A stretch of DNA of 64,000 nucleotides from Pratylenchus scribneri (Eukaryota > Nematoda > Chromadorea > Rhabditida > Pratylenchidae): positions 47,501 through 111,500 of the forward strand of contig JAQSEB010000039.1 of assembly GCA_030063045.1 (NCBI GenBank), in the 5' to 3' direction. The notes below the pieces were generated by a model that did no database searches, was not told where the DNA came from, and was given only the letters and a program-made list of their open reading frames with translations. This document shows, one piece after another, positions 1 to 12,036 of the stretch. Within the stretch, counting starts at the first letter, position 1; each line of letters opens with the position of its first letter. Both the position numbers and the translations under genes were made by a program.

Positions 1-329
1 TCGAGTTAATTTTCAAAATATTTTAATATTTTTTATTTATCTGCTGTTAGCAAGTTGCCCCTGTTTTTATTTTGCAAAAAAAAAGTCACCTTTTAATCTC
101 TTAAAAGATGAATTTCAATCCAAAATTTTATTTTTTTTAATTTTTAATGTCTATCAGCAAATTAAAACGTGACCTCTTTTTATGGTTAGCATTAGCAATA
201 TATTAATAGCAATGAGACCCTTAAATATATAAAAATGTGGCAGAATTTATTTAAATGTTTATTAAATTAATTAGCAAAAAGTTGCTATTCTAGAAATTTA
301 ATACTTCTACTATACCTAATTTCCTTCAG

Positions 330-350
330 AAAATTAATAATAATTTATCA
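330..350 (+). promoter_or_regulatory. Probable spliced-leader acceptor and short 5' UTR
   Basis: A polypyrimidine-AG acceptor (tttccttcag, ending at 329) lies 21 nt before the start codon at 351, and I see no upstream exon. This arrangement is typical of nematode trans-spliced mRNAs. The 330 bases before it are AT-rich with no recognisable feature. Trans-splicing is inferred. Confidence 0.5.
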
Positions 351-3300
351 ATGGAGAAATATTATTTGCTGTTCCTCGCAATTTACCTGATCGCCTTCCA
401 AATTGGGTTGACCAGAGCGAGTACAATCAAGGAAATTACTGAAAAAATTTCGCAAGATGCCACCGAATTGAAAAAGAAAATAGAAAAGGAAGTAGAGAAT
501 TTGGCTGATGATGTAAAAGATCCCATTAATGAGGTGGCCGAGAACATTGAGACAGCCACAAATGAAGAATTGGAGACTAAATTGGAGAATGATGGTGAGT
601 GCCATAGAATACAATATTTTTTTGCTGAAAATTTCAATTGAGAGGAATGGCATTGTACAAAGTAGAAATTGGAGGAGACGAGTTCTCACCTAGAATTTTA
701 GAGATTTGATCCCAGAGTTAACATCATACTCGTTCAAGGTCTCGCTTGCTCTTTATTCTGAATGGAACTAGATCCCTGACCGAGATTTAGCTAAGTCGGT
801 ACTTGTGATGGGGAATAAGTGAAGGATCCCACTATATGGGTAATAGGGATAGGGTTTAGGATTACATGAAATGCTTTTTACCCCATTCTATGTAATCTAT
901 CCCTGAATGACTTTAAATTTAATCCTGATGACCTATAGGGAGAGGGACGAGGAACCCTCCACTTTACAAGCCGAAAACTGCACAAATATCGCTGTTTATC
1001 TGAGTAAAAAGAAAATTTTTTGAGAGCCTTTTTTCATGATTTTTTGAATTGGATTTTTCTTATTTTATGCCAATTATCTTACCTTTTCTTTTGTAATTAT
1101 ATTTTTATAGAAAATTGGCCTTGTAAATTCTCTCGAGTCCTGTTGTCGGTATTTAGTCCACAGCGCACAGCCAATGATTTTAATGAGTTGATGAGGGGAA
1201 GAATTAGCAAATTGATAGAAATTTCACAGAAATTTTAACCAAAAAAGCAATAAAATTACGAAATTTGGCAGTTTTTTTGGTATCGATTATTTCGAACTCT
1301 GACCGCTCAAAAGATTCATTCTGTTTGTTGTTTTCGTTCCTTTTTTTCGTAGGGAAAGGGGACAAAAATATGAAGGTCCGATTCAATTATTTTTTATATT
1401 CTAGCAAATAATAAATTACTTTTTCATTCCCTCATTGTTTAAGCTGAAAAAGAGGCAGTTACGGATGCCCTTGAGAAATTCAAGAAAAAAGTAAAGGAGG
1501 AAAAGGAGAAAATTTCCAAATCCAAAGCGGAGAAAAAGCTCAAAGAAAAACTCGAAAAGGACATTGACAATTTTGAGACAAAAGCGGAAAATGAATTGAA
1601 AAAGGCACATCCATCAACAGATGCTGGGTCATCTGAAAGTGGAAGCGGAACCAAAGGTGAATGCCATTTTTCTAAAAATTATTCATTTCCTCAATGATAT
1701 TTCTTGCAATTTATTAAAAAAATATTTTTGAGGGTTTTGAATGCCTAACTAAACATGAATTTGACCTTATTTAAGTCCTATTTGTCCATCTGATAAAGCA
1801 ACACCAACATTGTGACATATTTATTGTAATTGTTGGCATTAGGCTTACCAAGATTTGCACAAATTTAGACCTTATTAATGGCCAAATTCATGTTTGGCAA
1901 TTAAATTCTGTTGGAATGAGTTCTGCATATCGAAATGATTTTCATTAAATATTTCACTGTAATTTTAAAAAATTTTGTATAAGATAGCCATGAATTTGGA
2001 TGGGTTTATTAGGAAATGTTTTAGTGGGATTTATTTGAAAATGGCAAAACGTAATAAAATAACAAAAAAATTGGCAAAATAGGAATAAAATCGAGCAGTT
2101 TTATTTTGTCCATATTCTTGTCAATTAAATTCTGATCAATCATTTTGATATCAAAATACTCCATAAAAAGATTTTGTCAAATGTCAAAAAAATTAGAAAG
2201 AAATAGAATTGCTCAATTCGCAAAATTCGAATTGTGGTGAATTATAGAATTTAACCGTTAATTCCCAATTTCCAGTAAAAGATAAGGAATTGAATGCAAT
2301 TTTGGCAGAAGCGGAAAGTAAATTCAAAAAGGCTCAGCAAGAATTGAATCCGAAAAAGAAACGAGAGGAAATGAAAACAAAATTGGAAAGAGAAATTAAG
2401 AATGCAGCCAATAAAGAGGAAGAAATTAACAAATTCCGGGCGCAATTCCACGAATATGTTCAAGGTGGTACTGAAAAAATGAAGGAAATTAACAACGAAG
2501 CATTGAAAAAAATTGAAGCTTCTTTGGCAGTGGAGGATGATATAAAGAAAGGTAAAATATATTAAATATGGGTAATTTGGAAAAAAGATCTAGAATTGAA
2601 TTGCCGAAAATATAGAACATAATGCTAAATTAATTAATAATGGCTTTGAGTTTTATCTTACACTATAAATGATAGTTGATAAGGCCAAAATTAAAGGATA
2701 TTAAACGGTTTAAATATATATTTTGTTTTTTGTTTTAAAATGAATTTAGAATTTTTTTAAACCAACATCAATCAAATGATGCTTTTTAACAAGGTATAAT
2801 GATTGATTATGAAGTTTATGGGTTTATGAAACCATTTTCCATTTTATCAGAAATTTACAATTTATATATTTTCTCAAGCCAAGGGACAACTAGAAACATA
2901 TAAGAATGCACATCAAGCGCAAATATCGATGGAAATTCGCACATTTAATGCGGAATTGAATGCGATTGCCTTAGAGAATGGCATACAAATTCCAAATGCA
3001 AATACCAACAATGTACCACCAAATCAAGGTAATTCAAATTTGAAAATATTAAAAAATTTTTAAATTTTTTTTCAGTGCCAAATAATAATAATCCCCCTGG
3101 ACGTCCACCGCATCCAGAATTTGGGACAGCCGAAGAGCTAGAAATTTTTGAGAATGAAAATCCACGGGCAAAAGCTCCTCGAAGTTTGCGCGATTTTTAT
3201 TATAAATGTTGCAGCTTTTTTGATTGATCAAAAATAGTATAGTACCACAGACATTATAATTTGTGACAAATGGTAATATCCCAACTCATAATTATCCTAG

Positions 3301-4780
3301 GGCATTAATTTATGGCTCATTCGATTCGGTAAGGTCGATTTGGGGAAATTCTAATTCAATGCAGACTTCAATTAATGTTTAACTGGTTTAAAAATCAAAA
3401 TTACAATGTCCATAATTTAGGTTCAAACTGAAGAAATCGAAATAAATCGAACCGTATGAATCGATTGAATCATAGATTAAGGTTTAATGTCAACTAGAAT
3501 ATGCCAAAAAAAGAATCGGCTGAAATTCAGTATAGGCTGCACCTACTTAAAACAGAGGTCGTAGATGTACTTTTTTAAAAGATTTGCACTTTTTTTACTT
3601 TGCTGTACTTTTTTTCATAAAATCATGAAAAAATCGTTAAATTTTTTCGCTGCGCGGCCATTTTTAGTCAAAATTTTTTCGCTGCGCGGCCATTTTTAGT
3701 CAAAATTTTTTCGCTGCGTGGCCATTTTTAGTTAAAATTTTTCGCTGCGTGGCCATTTTTAGTCAAAATTTTTTCGCTGCGTGGCCATTTTTAGTTAAAA
3801 TTTTTCGCTGCGTGGCCATTTTTAGTCAAAATTTTTTCGCTGCGCGGCCATTTTTAGTCAAAATTTTTTCGCTGCGCGGCCATTTTTAGTCAAAATTTTT
3901 TCGCTGCGCGGCCATTTTTAGTCAAAATTTTTTCGCTGCGCGGCCATTTTTAGTCAAAATTTTTTCGCTGCATGGCCATTTTTAGTCAAAATTTTTTCGC
4001 TGCGTGGCTATTTTTAGTCAAAATTTTTTCGCTGCGTGGCCATTTTTAGTCAAAATTTTTCGTTTATTAGCAGCTAATTTTGGTTTAATTTTTTCGCCTG
4101 CGGCACGAAAAATTGTAAAAATTTCTTCTCAAAAAACATGTTTAAAAAAATTTTAATGAATTTATATTAACTTAAATGGAAAATCTTTTTTTATACCAAT
4201 ATCTTTTTTTTTCATGGCTAATGTACTTTTTAAAAAAATCTGCGACCTCTGACCTAAAATAATGTTTTTTCATCGTTTTTCAATCAAATATAAATATAAT
4301 AAATAAGAATTTAAAAAATTCAAATCTGTGAGAAATAATCGATATAAGTACCGGCTGCAACATATAGAATCCATAATAAATACAATAAATTAAGTGGCAA
4401 ATTGTGGCGACGCCTGGGACCCGGACCACTGTGAAGGGCAAATCAATTTGTGCAAAAATAGGGTCAGCAAATTTTTGTGAAATTTTTTAATTTTTTCATA
4501 AAGGCCTATTATCGATCGATGAAACGAAATTGCATGCAAACCTGTGGCCATTGCATTCCAACCACATTCGTTTGCCAGGATCGATATGAGCCAGAGTAAA
4601 ATAATTTTTTATGGCATGCCTTTTTATTGATAGGAAAATTAATTAAAAGTAAATTCTAAAAATGCTATTTTTATTATTTTTTAAAGCTGCATCATGTGGG
4701 GCCAAGCATTCTGTGACAGCAGAGAATACCCAAAGGGAACGAAAATCAAGCAATGTGCCCGATTTTGCAATCTTTGCTGA
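351..4780 (+). CDS. Secreted coiled-coil protein with two C-terminal ShKT domains
   Basis: Eight-exon model: 351-594, 1444-1656, 2276-2551, 2879-3028, 3076-3183, 4395-4462, 4504-4595, 4687-4780; 414 residues, reading phase consistent throughout (the first five introns are phase 1). Residues 1-23 look like a signal peptide. Residues 24-290 are very Lys/Glu-rich and read as long charged coiled coil. The last two domains (about 334-370 and 377-414) have the six-cysteine ShKT pattern, with ends TCGHC and FCNLC and the final Cys followed by TGA. ShKT domains are small disulfide modules found in nematode secreted proteins and in potassium-channel blockers; no activity can be assigned here. The weak point is the join 3183 to 4395, which uses donor gtttgc. 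If that donor is skipped the frame ends at 3227 (344 residues, Cys-containing end YKCCSFFD), and the ShKT exons would be a separate gene or fragment. I do not recognise the coiled-coil part. It is a candidate secreted effector or surface protein. Confidence 0.7.
1743..1905. repeat. Small imperfect inverted repeat in intron 2
   Basis: The ends share aaacatgaatttg in inverted orientation (near 1750 and 1890), as in a degraded MITE. No target-site duplication was identified. Low certainty. Confidence 0.3.
3553..4251. mobile_element. hAT-type MITE with minisatellite core, copy 1
   Basis: The ends are inverted: CAGAGGTCGTAGAT on the left and the complement of CAGAGGTCGCAGAT on the right. They are flanked by 8-bp direct repeats acttaaaa (3545-3552) and acctaaaa (4252-4259), one mismatch. 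CAG-starting termini and 8-bp duplications are typical of hAT transposons. There is no coding capacity; most of the interior is a tandem array of a roughly 31-bp unit. It lies in the last long intron of the ShKT coiled-coil gene, about 140 bp before its next exon. It is homologous, in inverted orientation, to the element at 17590-17956. Confidence 0.8.
3645..4065. repeat. 31-32 bp tandem repeat, 13 units
   Basis: Thirteen units built around ttttcgctgcgcggcca and tttttagtca, with C/T variation in gcgcgg/gcgtgg. The array forms the core of the surrounding MITE. The related element at 17590-17956 has only three such units, so copy number varies between insertions. Confidence 0.9.
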
Positions 4781-5128
4781 AATGCGAATGAAAGATGAAA
4801 TTTAAAAAAAAAATACATTTAAAAAGTGTTTTGGATCGTTTTTGTTAAGTGCTAATTATTTTTGAAAATTTTAATATAAAATTTTTGGGATCACCATTTT
4901 TATTTTCTCTACAAATTGTGATTTTGACTAAATTCTTTATGCTGCAATTTTAAGCACCCCATAAGGGATGTTGTCCAAAAATTAGGGTTAAAATAAAAGA
5001 ACTTTTTGTTATATTTTTCCCATTAAATGTTCGAAGTGAAAAAGCCCATGGCAAGAAGATGGAATTAGATGGAATTCATTTCTAAAAATGCGTCAGGTGT
5101 TTTATTTATTTTTGTTTTTGGTTTCAAC
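4781..5128. other. Intergenic AT-rich stretch
   Basis: 3' flank of the ShKT exons up to the next transposon. No gene, RNA or repeat recognised. Confidence 0.5.
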
Positions 5129-5984
5129 TAGGGTTAATTACCCGTTGACGGGTAGGGTAGTCGGGTAGGGTACCCGTAAGGATTTTGGGCAAATTACCCT
5201 ACCCTTTACCCGGACCCTAATTACCCGCATTACCCATTACCCGCACCTTGACTACCCGACTACCCGCCTACCCGTAACCCTTTTTAAAGCCACCATTTAG
5301 GGAACAAAAATTTTATTTTTTATGGGAATTCTGATATACATTTCAAAATTTGCGTGGCATTTTGTTTTTTATTCCTTTTTTGCACATCATTTATCTTATA
5401 AAATCATCATCAGTATCGAACTCCAATATTCAATCTCCAAATTTCTTTATCATTATCAAAGAATATTAAATATAATATTTAAGCAATTCATTATCCATAT
5501 GATCATTTAGAAATTAAATAAAAAATCCAGAAAATAATGTCTAAAAGTAAAGTGTGGACATATTTCGAAGAAATAGCAGATTCTTGAATTATTTTTATAA
5601 TTTTTAAAAATTTTATTTTAATTAGTCTTTCCGGAAAGATGGCTGAAAAAATTCTGATCATAAGAGCACACATGAAAAAGAAATTGAAGCTGGCTCCTCC
5701 AACTGAAACAGTAGAATCGGATTTGAGTGAAGAAGAATTCGAAGATGAAGAATAAGAAGAATAAAATGATTGATTTATTTATTATTATGATTTATGATAT
5801 TTATTTTGGCGATTTAAAAAATTTTATTGAAGGAATTTTAAAAAAATGTCTAAACAAGGAACGGGTAGGGTAGTACCCGCGGGTATTTTTCGTGTTTGGC
5901 CTACCCTACCCATTACCCGGACGCCAATTACCCGTATTACCCGTTACCCGTTTTTTCATTACCCGCCCCGGGTAATTAACCCTA
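5129..5984. mobile_element. Internally deleted hAT transposon
   Basis: Perfect terminal inverted repeats (TAGGGTTAATTACCCG and its complement) are flanked by an identical 8-bp target duplication gtttcaac (5121-5128 and 5985-5992). Both subterminal regions are packed with GGGTA/TACCC motifs in both orientations, the usual form of hAT transposase binding sites. The interior retains two short coding relics described separately. The element is 856 bp, far shorter than an autonomous hAT, so it is a deletion derivative that would need a transposase supplied elsewhere. Confidence 0.85.
5537..5755 (+). pseudogene. hAT transposase remnants (BED-like start, hAT C-terminus)
   Basis: Two separated pieces. 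5537-5587 starts MSKSKVWTYFEE, resembling the first residues of a BED zinc finger, and stops after 16 codons. After a possible acceptor at 5625, the second piece reads LSGKMAEKILIIRAH and then an acidic tail to a stop at 5753-5755, resembling the end of hAT C-terminal dimerisation domains. Everything between (RNase-H-like catalytic core) is missing. Family assignment rests on motif resemblance together with the hAT termini. Confidence 0.55.
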
Positions 5985-5992
5985 GTTTCAAC

Positions 5993-6371
5993 TGACTGTG
6001 GTGGCAAATTTCATTCACTAAACAAAATGGCTTTAACTTATAAAATCAATGAAATTCCAATTTTTTCTCCAATTCCAAAATATTGATGCCTGCTGCATTC
6101 TTCTATTGTTTCCCTTTTCGAACTTGAAACAAACATTCAAAAATGTGAACCGCTATGAAATAGGAAGAATTTGCCGGTCGTCACTCGAAATTAGAATAAA
6201 AGCCAATATTCCTAATGCTTCAACCAATTCTTGATTATTCTAAATGATCGCACATTTTAATAAAATTCAATTTTTAAACATTTCCTTTTCACATTTTCAC
6301 TATTTTTTTAAAAAATTGCCTCTAGGTAGGTTAGAGCATATCAATTCAATTTGGGCCTGCGGTTAATAAAG
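5993..6371. other. Intergenic stretch, no gene seen
   Basis: AT-rich DNA between the hAT element and the hairpin-minisatellite element. A 61-codon open frame at 6049 has no recognisable features. Confidence 0.4.
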
Positions 6372-7960
6372 AACTAGCTCAGGAACGCGCGCTATCGCGC
6401 GCGTCCCTTAGCTAGTTACTTTTTGAATTGAACCAATATTTGAAATAATTAAATATAATAAAAAAAATTAATAATAAATGAATAATTTTATGCTAAAAAA
6501 ATAAATAGTAAAAAAATTCAATTTAAATATTTTATTCATCTCTCATCAACTTCATTAATTCTTATTCCCTATACTCATAACTCATTATCATCTTCATTCA
6601 TCCCTTAATATTTTTTAGCACTATAATTTCCCTCCCTTTATTCTTTTTAATTCTTCATTTTCTCTTCTTTATGCTTCAACCTCTCCTCCAACTTTTATCT
6701 TCTAATTTATCTTTTCTCATCTTTATTCTCATTTATCTCTTTCATTCCCTTTCATTCTTATGTTCATCCTTTCTAATCATTTCATTCATCTCTTTTCATC
6801 CTATTCATCGCTCGCATTCTCCCATTCATATCTTCTCATCCTCACATTCATCCCTCTCATCCTCACACTAACATCTCTCTTCCTCTTATTCATCTCTTCT
6901 CATCCTCCCATTCATCCCTCACATTCTCCCTTTCATCTCTTCTCATCCTCTCATTCATATTTTCTCATCCTCCCACTAACATCTCTCTTCCTCTTATTCT
7001 TCTCTTCTCATCCTCCATTCATCCCTCACATTCTCCCATTCATCCCTCTCATCCTCCCTTTCATCTCTTCTCATCCTCTCAGTCATATTTTCTCATCCTC
7101 CCATTCATCCCTCTCTTCCTCTCATTCATCTCTTCTAATCTTCTCGTTCATATTTTCTCATCCTCACACTAACATCTCTCTTCCTCTTATTCATCTCTTC
7201 TCATCCTCCCATTCATCCCTCACATTCTCCCTTTCATCTCTTCTCATCCTCTCATTCATATTTTCTCATCCTCCCACTAACATCTCTCTTCCTCTTATTC
7301 TTCTCTTCTCATCCTCCCATTCATCCCTCACATTCTCCCATTCATCCCTCTCATCCTCCCTTTCATCTCTTCTCTTCCTCTTATTCTTCTCTTCTCATCC
7401 TCCCATTCATCCCTCACATTCTCCCATTCATCCCTCTCATCCTCCCTTTCATCTCTTCTCATCCTCTCAGTCATATTTTCTCATCCTCCCATTCATCTCT
7501 TCTCATCCCCCATTTATATCTTCTCATCCACCCATTAAACTCTATCTTCCTCCCATTCATCCCGATCATTCATCTCTTCTCATCCTCCTATTTTCATTCA
7601 TCCCTATTCATCTTCCTATTAATCTCTTTTCATTCCCATTCATTCTTATTTTCCTATTCATCCATTCTCATCTTCCTATTAATCTCTTCTTTCATATTCA
7701 TCCCTATTCTTCTTCATATTCATCCCTTTTTTTCGCATTCATCTCTTCTTATTTTTCCATTCATCCTTTTTTATCTTCTCGTTCATTCTTCTCATATTCC
7801 CATTCATCCCTTTTCATTTTCACATTCATCACTTGTTTACAATAATCTCTTTTCATCTTCTCATTCATTCTTTTCATCTTCCCATTCATCACTATTCATC
7901 TTCTCATTCATCTTTTTCATCTTCCCATTCATCACTAATACATTTTTATAAGAATAAATT
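6372..7960 (-). mobile_element. Helitron-like element, copy A: GC hairpin plus pyrimidine minisatellite
   Basis: Starts with a near-palindrome (6372-6417; aactagct...agctagtt around an acgcgcgc/gcgcgcgt stem), then AT-rich DNA, then about 1.4 kb of irregular 20-21 bp repeats based on cattcatcc and tctcatcctcc. A homologous copy in inverse orientation lies at 35915-36876; homology between them begins exactly at the hairpin, so the hairpin is a terminus. Read on the minus strand, the end is hairpin, short spacer, CTAG, then T, which fits a Helitron 3' end. The other terminus was not resolved. The long open frame over the minisatellite (6760-7845) is repeat-derived. Confidence 0.55.
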
Positions 7961-8858
7961 GCAATTCAAAGAATTTCGACATCTTCTTGAATAAAAAAAT
8001 GGGGAATGATGAATGAAGGTGAATTCTTTCAACCATTTTTTGTTAAAGAAATTGTTGATATTAAAAATGAAAATTGCCATTTTATAATTAAAAAAAACAA
8101 TAAATTTAATTGTCGCTATCATTTAATTGCCATTAAAATAATTCTCGGCTATTGCAAACAGTTAAAAAATATTTTTTTCTCATTTAATTTGTTGAAATTT
8201 TTCTCAAATTGCAGCTTATTTCATTCTAATTTCCTTTATTTCTTTATTCCTTATCCTATTTATTAAGATTGAGTGGATGTGTGAAGATTGAAAAAAGGAA
8301 TTAAAAATTGTATTGTTTTCTGTCATTAAAATTAAGATAAAAATGATGCATTTTATTCTTTTCCTTTTTTGTGTTCCGAATTGACCCTGCTGTTTCAGAA
8401 AAATAAAAAGAAAATAAATCTATTTAATTAATTCTAAAGAAACTTTCCAAGGTGCTTTTAATCTTTGGGAAATTTCAGAATTGTTGCAGGCAGTAGAAGT
8501 AAATAAAAATAAATAACTGAAAACAAATTTCATAATCAAAGATTAGTTGCAGTATGGATTAGAAATAAAAATTAATAAAGAACTGAAAAAGAATATGCAC
8601 ATTTTTTATTTCTTTATCCTAATTTTTCTTTTTCCTTTTTTATACTTTATGTCTAAAAAAATGTTTTTCTCTGTTTCTTCTAAAAAAAAACAAAACGCCA
8701 AGTTCAAAATAATTTTTTATAACAAACCAACAGAAAATTATATATAGGATTAATATTGAACTTCCAACTCACAAATTTAATATACCTAATTTCCTCTCAT
8801 TAATTTCCATCCTCTGCTATTTGCATTTTAAACAATTTTCAATTTTTAAATTTTTTAG
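7961..8858. other. Intergenic stretch
   Basis: Very AT-rich. Open frames at 8006 and 8547 are short, Phe/Asn/Lys-rich and show no family resemblance. The last bases before 8859 form the acceptor of the next gene. Confidence 0.4.
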
Positions 8859-8865
8859 CCTCAAA
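8859..8865 (+). promoter_or_regulatory. Probable spliced-leader acceptor
   Basis: aaattttttag ends at 8858, only 7 nt before the start codon at 8866; the leader would be cctcaaa. This is too short for an ordinary 5' UTR exon and matches nematode trans-splicing. Confidence 0.6.
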
Positions 8866-11495
8866 ATGGGCCTTCAACGGTGTCAATCGGTTGTCTCTTC
8901 CATGGATGGATATTGCCAGCCGGGAATGTTGTTCACACGGGCCCAATCCATTCCAAATCTCTATGCTCATGTCCGTTCATCGGACAGGTAAAAATGAATT
9001 TATAAAAAAGGGATTAGATTTAAATCACAATTAGAAGTCATATTCTAACAAAATTAAAAACAAAATTAGATTAGGATATAATCTAAATCTAAACGTATTA
9101 GTAGAATATTTAGTGCCTCAAATATTCCTCAAATATTCATCTTCAATTATGGAGACCGAAAATTAGCTTACAATTGACTACATTCTTTTCTAAGACGTAA
9201 AGCTACTTTTAATTTATATTTTCAGATTTAAACTATAGTTTTAATAAATAGGGATTTAATTTTATATTAGAGATTATATTAGTTTAGTTGTGATCAATCA
9301 TACATCATATGTGTGAAAGAATTTGCTGCCCGAAGTTTGAGGCCCTTATCAAAAGCAATAAAAAAATACAATCATAATAAAGTAAATGTAGATTGTAGAG
9401 TTAATATTAAAATTATAAGGGCTCGGATTGGTCTTGGTGTTAGGCTAAGCTTTATAAATCTCCTAGGATGTGCATTAGGCTAATTTCGTTTTTAGTATAT
9501 GCCGCTAAATTCGAGGTCATAATTTCGGTTATCCGATCGATACAAAGCTAGAATTTTCAATTAGTTATGAGTGGATCAATTAATCTAATATTATTTAAAA
9601 TTAAATTACATTAAGGCGAACAGAAATTAGGCAGAATTTAGTAATATATTCAAAATCTAGACTACTATGTCTCAAAGATGCTTAAATGGTAAGAAGTTCA
9701 CAAAATAGCTAGATTTTAAAATAAATTATCAAAAATATTACTTGTGATTTTATAATAAATTTGCTTTTTTTCCAGCTATAAGCCAACATGGAGCAGCTAT
9801 TTCAGCACCGCCCAATCTTACTATCCCTACTATTATTCTTATCCGGCACAATATTACTACAAACCGCATCACCGAATTGTGAGTCTATAATAGAATTTAT
9901 ACATTTTTTATTATATAATTTAATTTAGTTTTTTTTTTTAATAATATTATCAGTGAGAAAGAGAGCCAATTTAAAAAAAACATTATGTGGCCATATAACT
10001 AGGCCATAATTAGGGACCGGATTTGAAGGTATTAAAAATCGTGAAAAAGGTACCTAAAAAGGTACTAAAAATGGCTAAAAAGTTATTAAAAGGTATAAAA
10101 AATTGAAAAAAGGTACAAAAAAGGTATAAAAAATTTCTTTTTAGACCAATAAATAACGAAAAAATTTTTAAAATTGATGAAATTCATCAATATTCAAAAT
10201 CAAGGCAATCAAATGAACATTTTTTAGTTGTTTTTGCAAATTAGGTAAATTTCGAGATTTTCTGGGGTAAAAAATTCACAATTATATTTGGTAGCAATTT
10301 AGTCACAATGTGCTATATTCAAAAAAAAAAAATCATAATCTGCTGAAATTTTTAATTTTTTTGAAAAAAAAATTTAAAAAATACTAAATTTTTTCAAATT
10401 CAAGATTTTTGTCCAAAATATTTTTTATCTCTGAAAAATACGAAAAAAAAGGTTAAAAAGGTACAAAAAAGGTTTAAAAAAGGCGAAAAAGGTATTTAGG
10501 TATATAAGTGGCAAAAAAGTGAAAAATAGGTATCATAAAAGATAAAACCCTCAATTTTGCTTTCGGACATCGAAATAAACATGTTTTTCGTGCATAACAA
10601 GCCATTCGGAGTTCGCAAAAAATGTATATACCTTCAAATCCGGTCCCTAGCCATAAGTAGAAACATTAGGGGATATACTCAAATTCTCCTACAATTTGAC
10701 AATTTTTAATGCTATAATGGTATACAATTAGGCAAGATTGGGTTTACTATCGATATCATAGGGGCCTTTATTAACCTTTTAAAATAATAATTTATTAAAT
10801 TTTTCTAGGGTGAACCAAGTCGATACTATAATCCATATTCGCTCTACTATCGACTGCCTTACCGACGATTTTATTTCAACAGGTTTGCATTTTATTCTAG
10901 TTGAAAAAATGTTAATAGATATTTTTTGCTCAAAATTCTAAAAATCCGTCTCGTCTAAAGGTCTAAATCTATCGATAGAATATATAAGGTTTATACTTTA
11001 TAAGTTTAGAATAAACTTCTGAAGCTTTGCAGTATTTTCGGCATTTTTTTTCGGAAAATTACTTATTCCTCTTTTACGTTATTTTACGCTGTAAATCAGC
11101 AGTGGATACGGTACCATTACCGTGTTCGTTTTTTTAATTTCCGATTTTGCCCATCTCTTTTATAAATCCTGTTTTTCATCATTAAAAGATCATTCCTATG
11201 AGACGTCAAAAACTGTCATTAGATTTTACTTTTCCCCGAGATAAGGAGCGAATTAATTAAGCACAAATTTTTGAAAAACATTTCCAGATTTAATTATTTT
11301 CCATTTATAAAATCTTTTGATAAATTAATTATTTCATTTTTTAAGTCTTCATTTGCCCAAGCCATGGCATTATCCAATGGAATTCTTCTCCAAATTTAAG
11401 GGATATTGGTTTGTTTAGCATAATTATTAAATTTCATATTTCACAGTTGCTCCCGTGACTATTATCATCAAATTCCGTCGGCCATTTATCGATAA
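8866..11495 (+). CDS. Tyr/Arg-rich 115-residue protein, function unknown
   Basis: Four exons: 8866-8987, 9776-9878, 10809-10882, 11447-11495; phases 2, 0 and 2 agree across introns, giving 115 residues. There is no signal peptide. The sequence starts MGLQRCQSVVSSMDG. From residue 40 on it is dominated by Tyr with Arg, Pro and Ser (for example YYPYYYSYPAQYYY and YYRLPYRRFYF). No domain is recognised; the composition suggests a disordered structural protein (cuticle or filament associated), but that is a guess. Intron 2 carries a hAT-type MITE (10011-10649). An AATAAA lies about 50 bp after the stop. The next gene (GPAT) converges on it from the other strand. Confidence 0.65.
10011..10649. mobile_element. 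hAT-type MITE with 22-bp perfect termini
   Basis: The first and last 22 bp are perfect inverted repeats beginning TAGGGACCGGATTTG. Flanks gccataat (10003-10010) and gccataag (10650-10657) form an 8-bp duplication with one mismatch. The interior is A-rich with many aaaaaggta repeats and no coding. It sits in intron 2 of the Tyr/Arg-rich gene. Confidence 0.85.
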
Positions 11496-12036
11496 AAGAA
11501 AATACAAGAGAAAAAATTTGAAATGAAAATTCTGGAAAATGGTGAATAAAATTTGCTTCAATTAAAATTGATTTTAATTGCTTTAATATTGAATAAATGA
11601 ACATTTATTTTTAAAGAAATTAAACTTAAAAACATTCCTGGATAGAACTTTTGATTAAATTAATTTGCGGACTGACCAAATAAAGAAAACAAAAATCAAA
11701 AAAGCAAATCATTTTTTCCAATGCCTTTAGGGGCTATATATTTGGCTATAATGAAGTATAGAAAGAGATTAGGCTAGATTTAACTATTGGGGAGCATAAA
11801 ATTAACATCAGAATCTGACTTGGCCACATATATAAATAAGGGCCTATTATTAAAACTACTATTTTTGGATGAGTATATTTTTATTTTTATTAATTAAAAT
11901 TGCACATAAAAATAATAAAGGAATTAATTAAGTCTCATCTTTGGGAATAATAAACACAATGTTTAAGAGAATAAAAGGATAAAATATGACCCGTTTTGTT
12001 CATTCATTTCTCATAAATTCGTCCTTCGTCCATATT
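11496..12036. other. Convergent intergenic region
   Basis: 3' flanks of the Tyr/Arg-rich gene (+) and GPAT (-). AT-rich, with a poly(A) signal for the left gene near 11546. No further gene seen. Confidence 0.5.

Noticed and set aside
3645..4065. CRISPR-like regular repeat
   Set aside because: Units are contiguous without unique spacers and lie within a MITE; the genome is eukaryotic.
6760..7845. 361-codon Ser/His/Pro/Phe open frame
   Set aside because: Runs entirely through the cattcatcc/tctcatcctcc minisatellite; low-complexity, no splice or signal support, and the inverse copy at 36 kb is not open in the same way.
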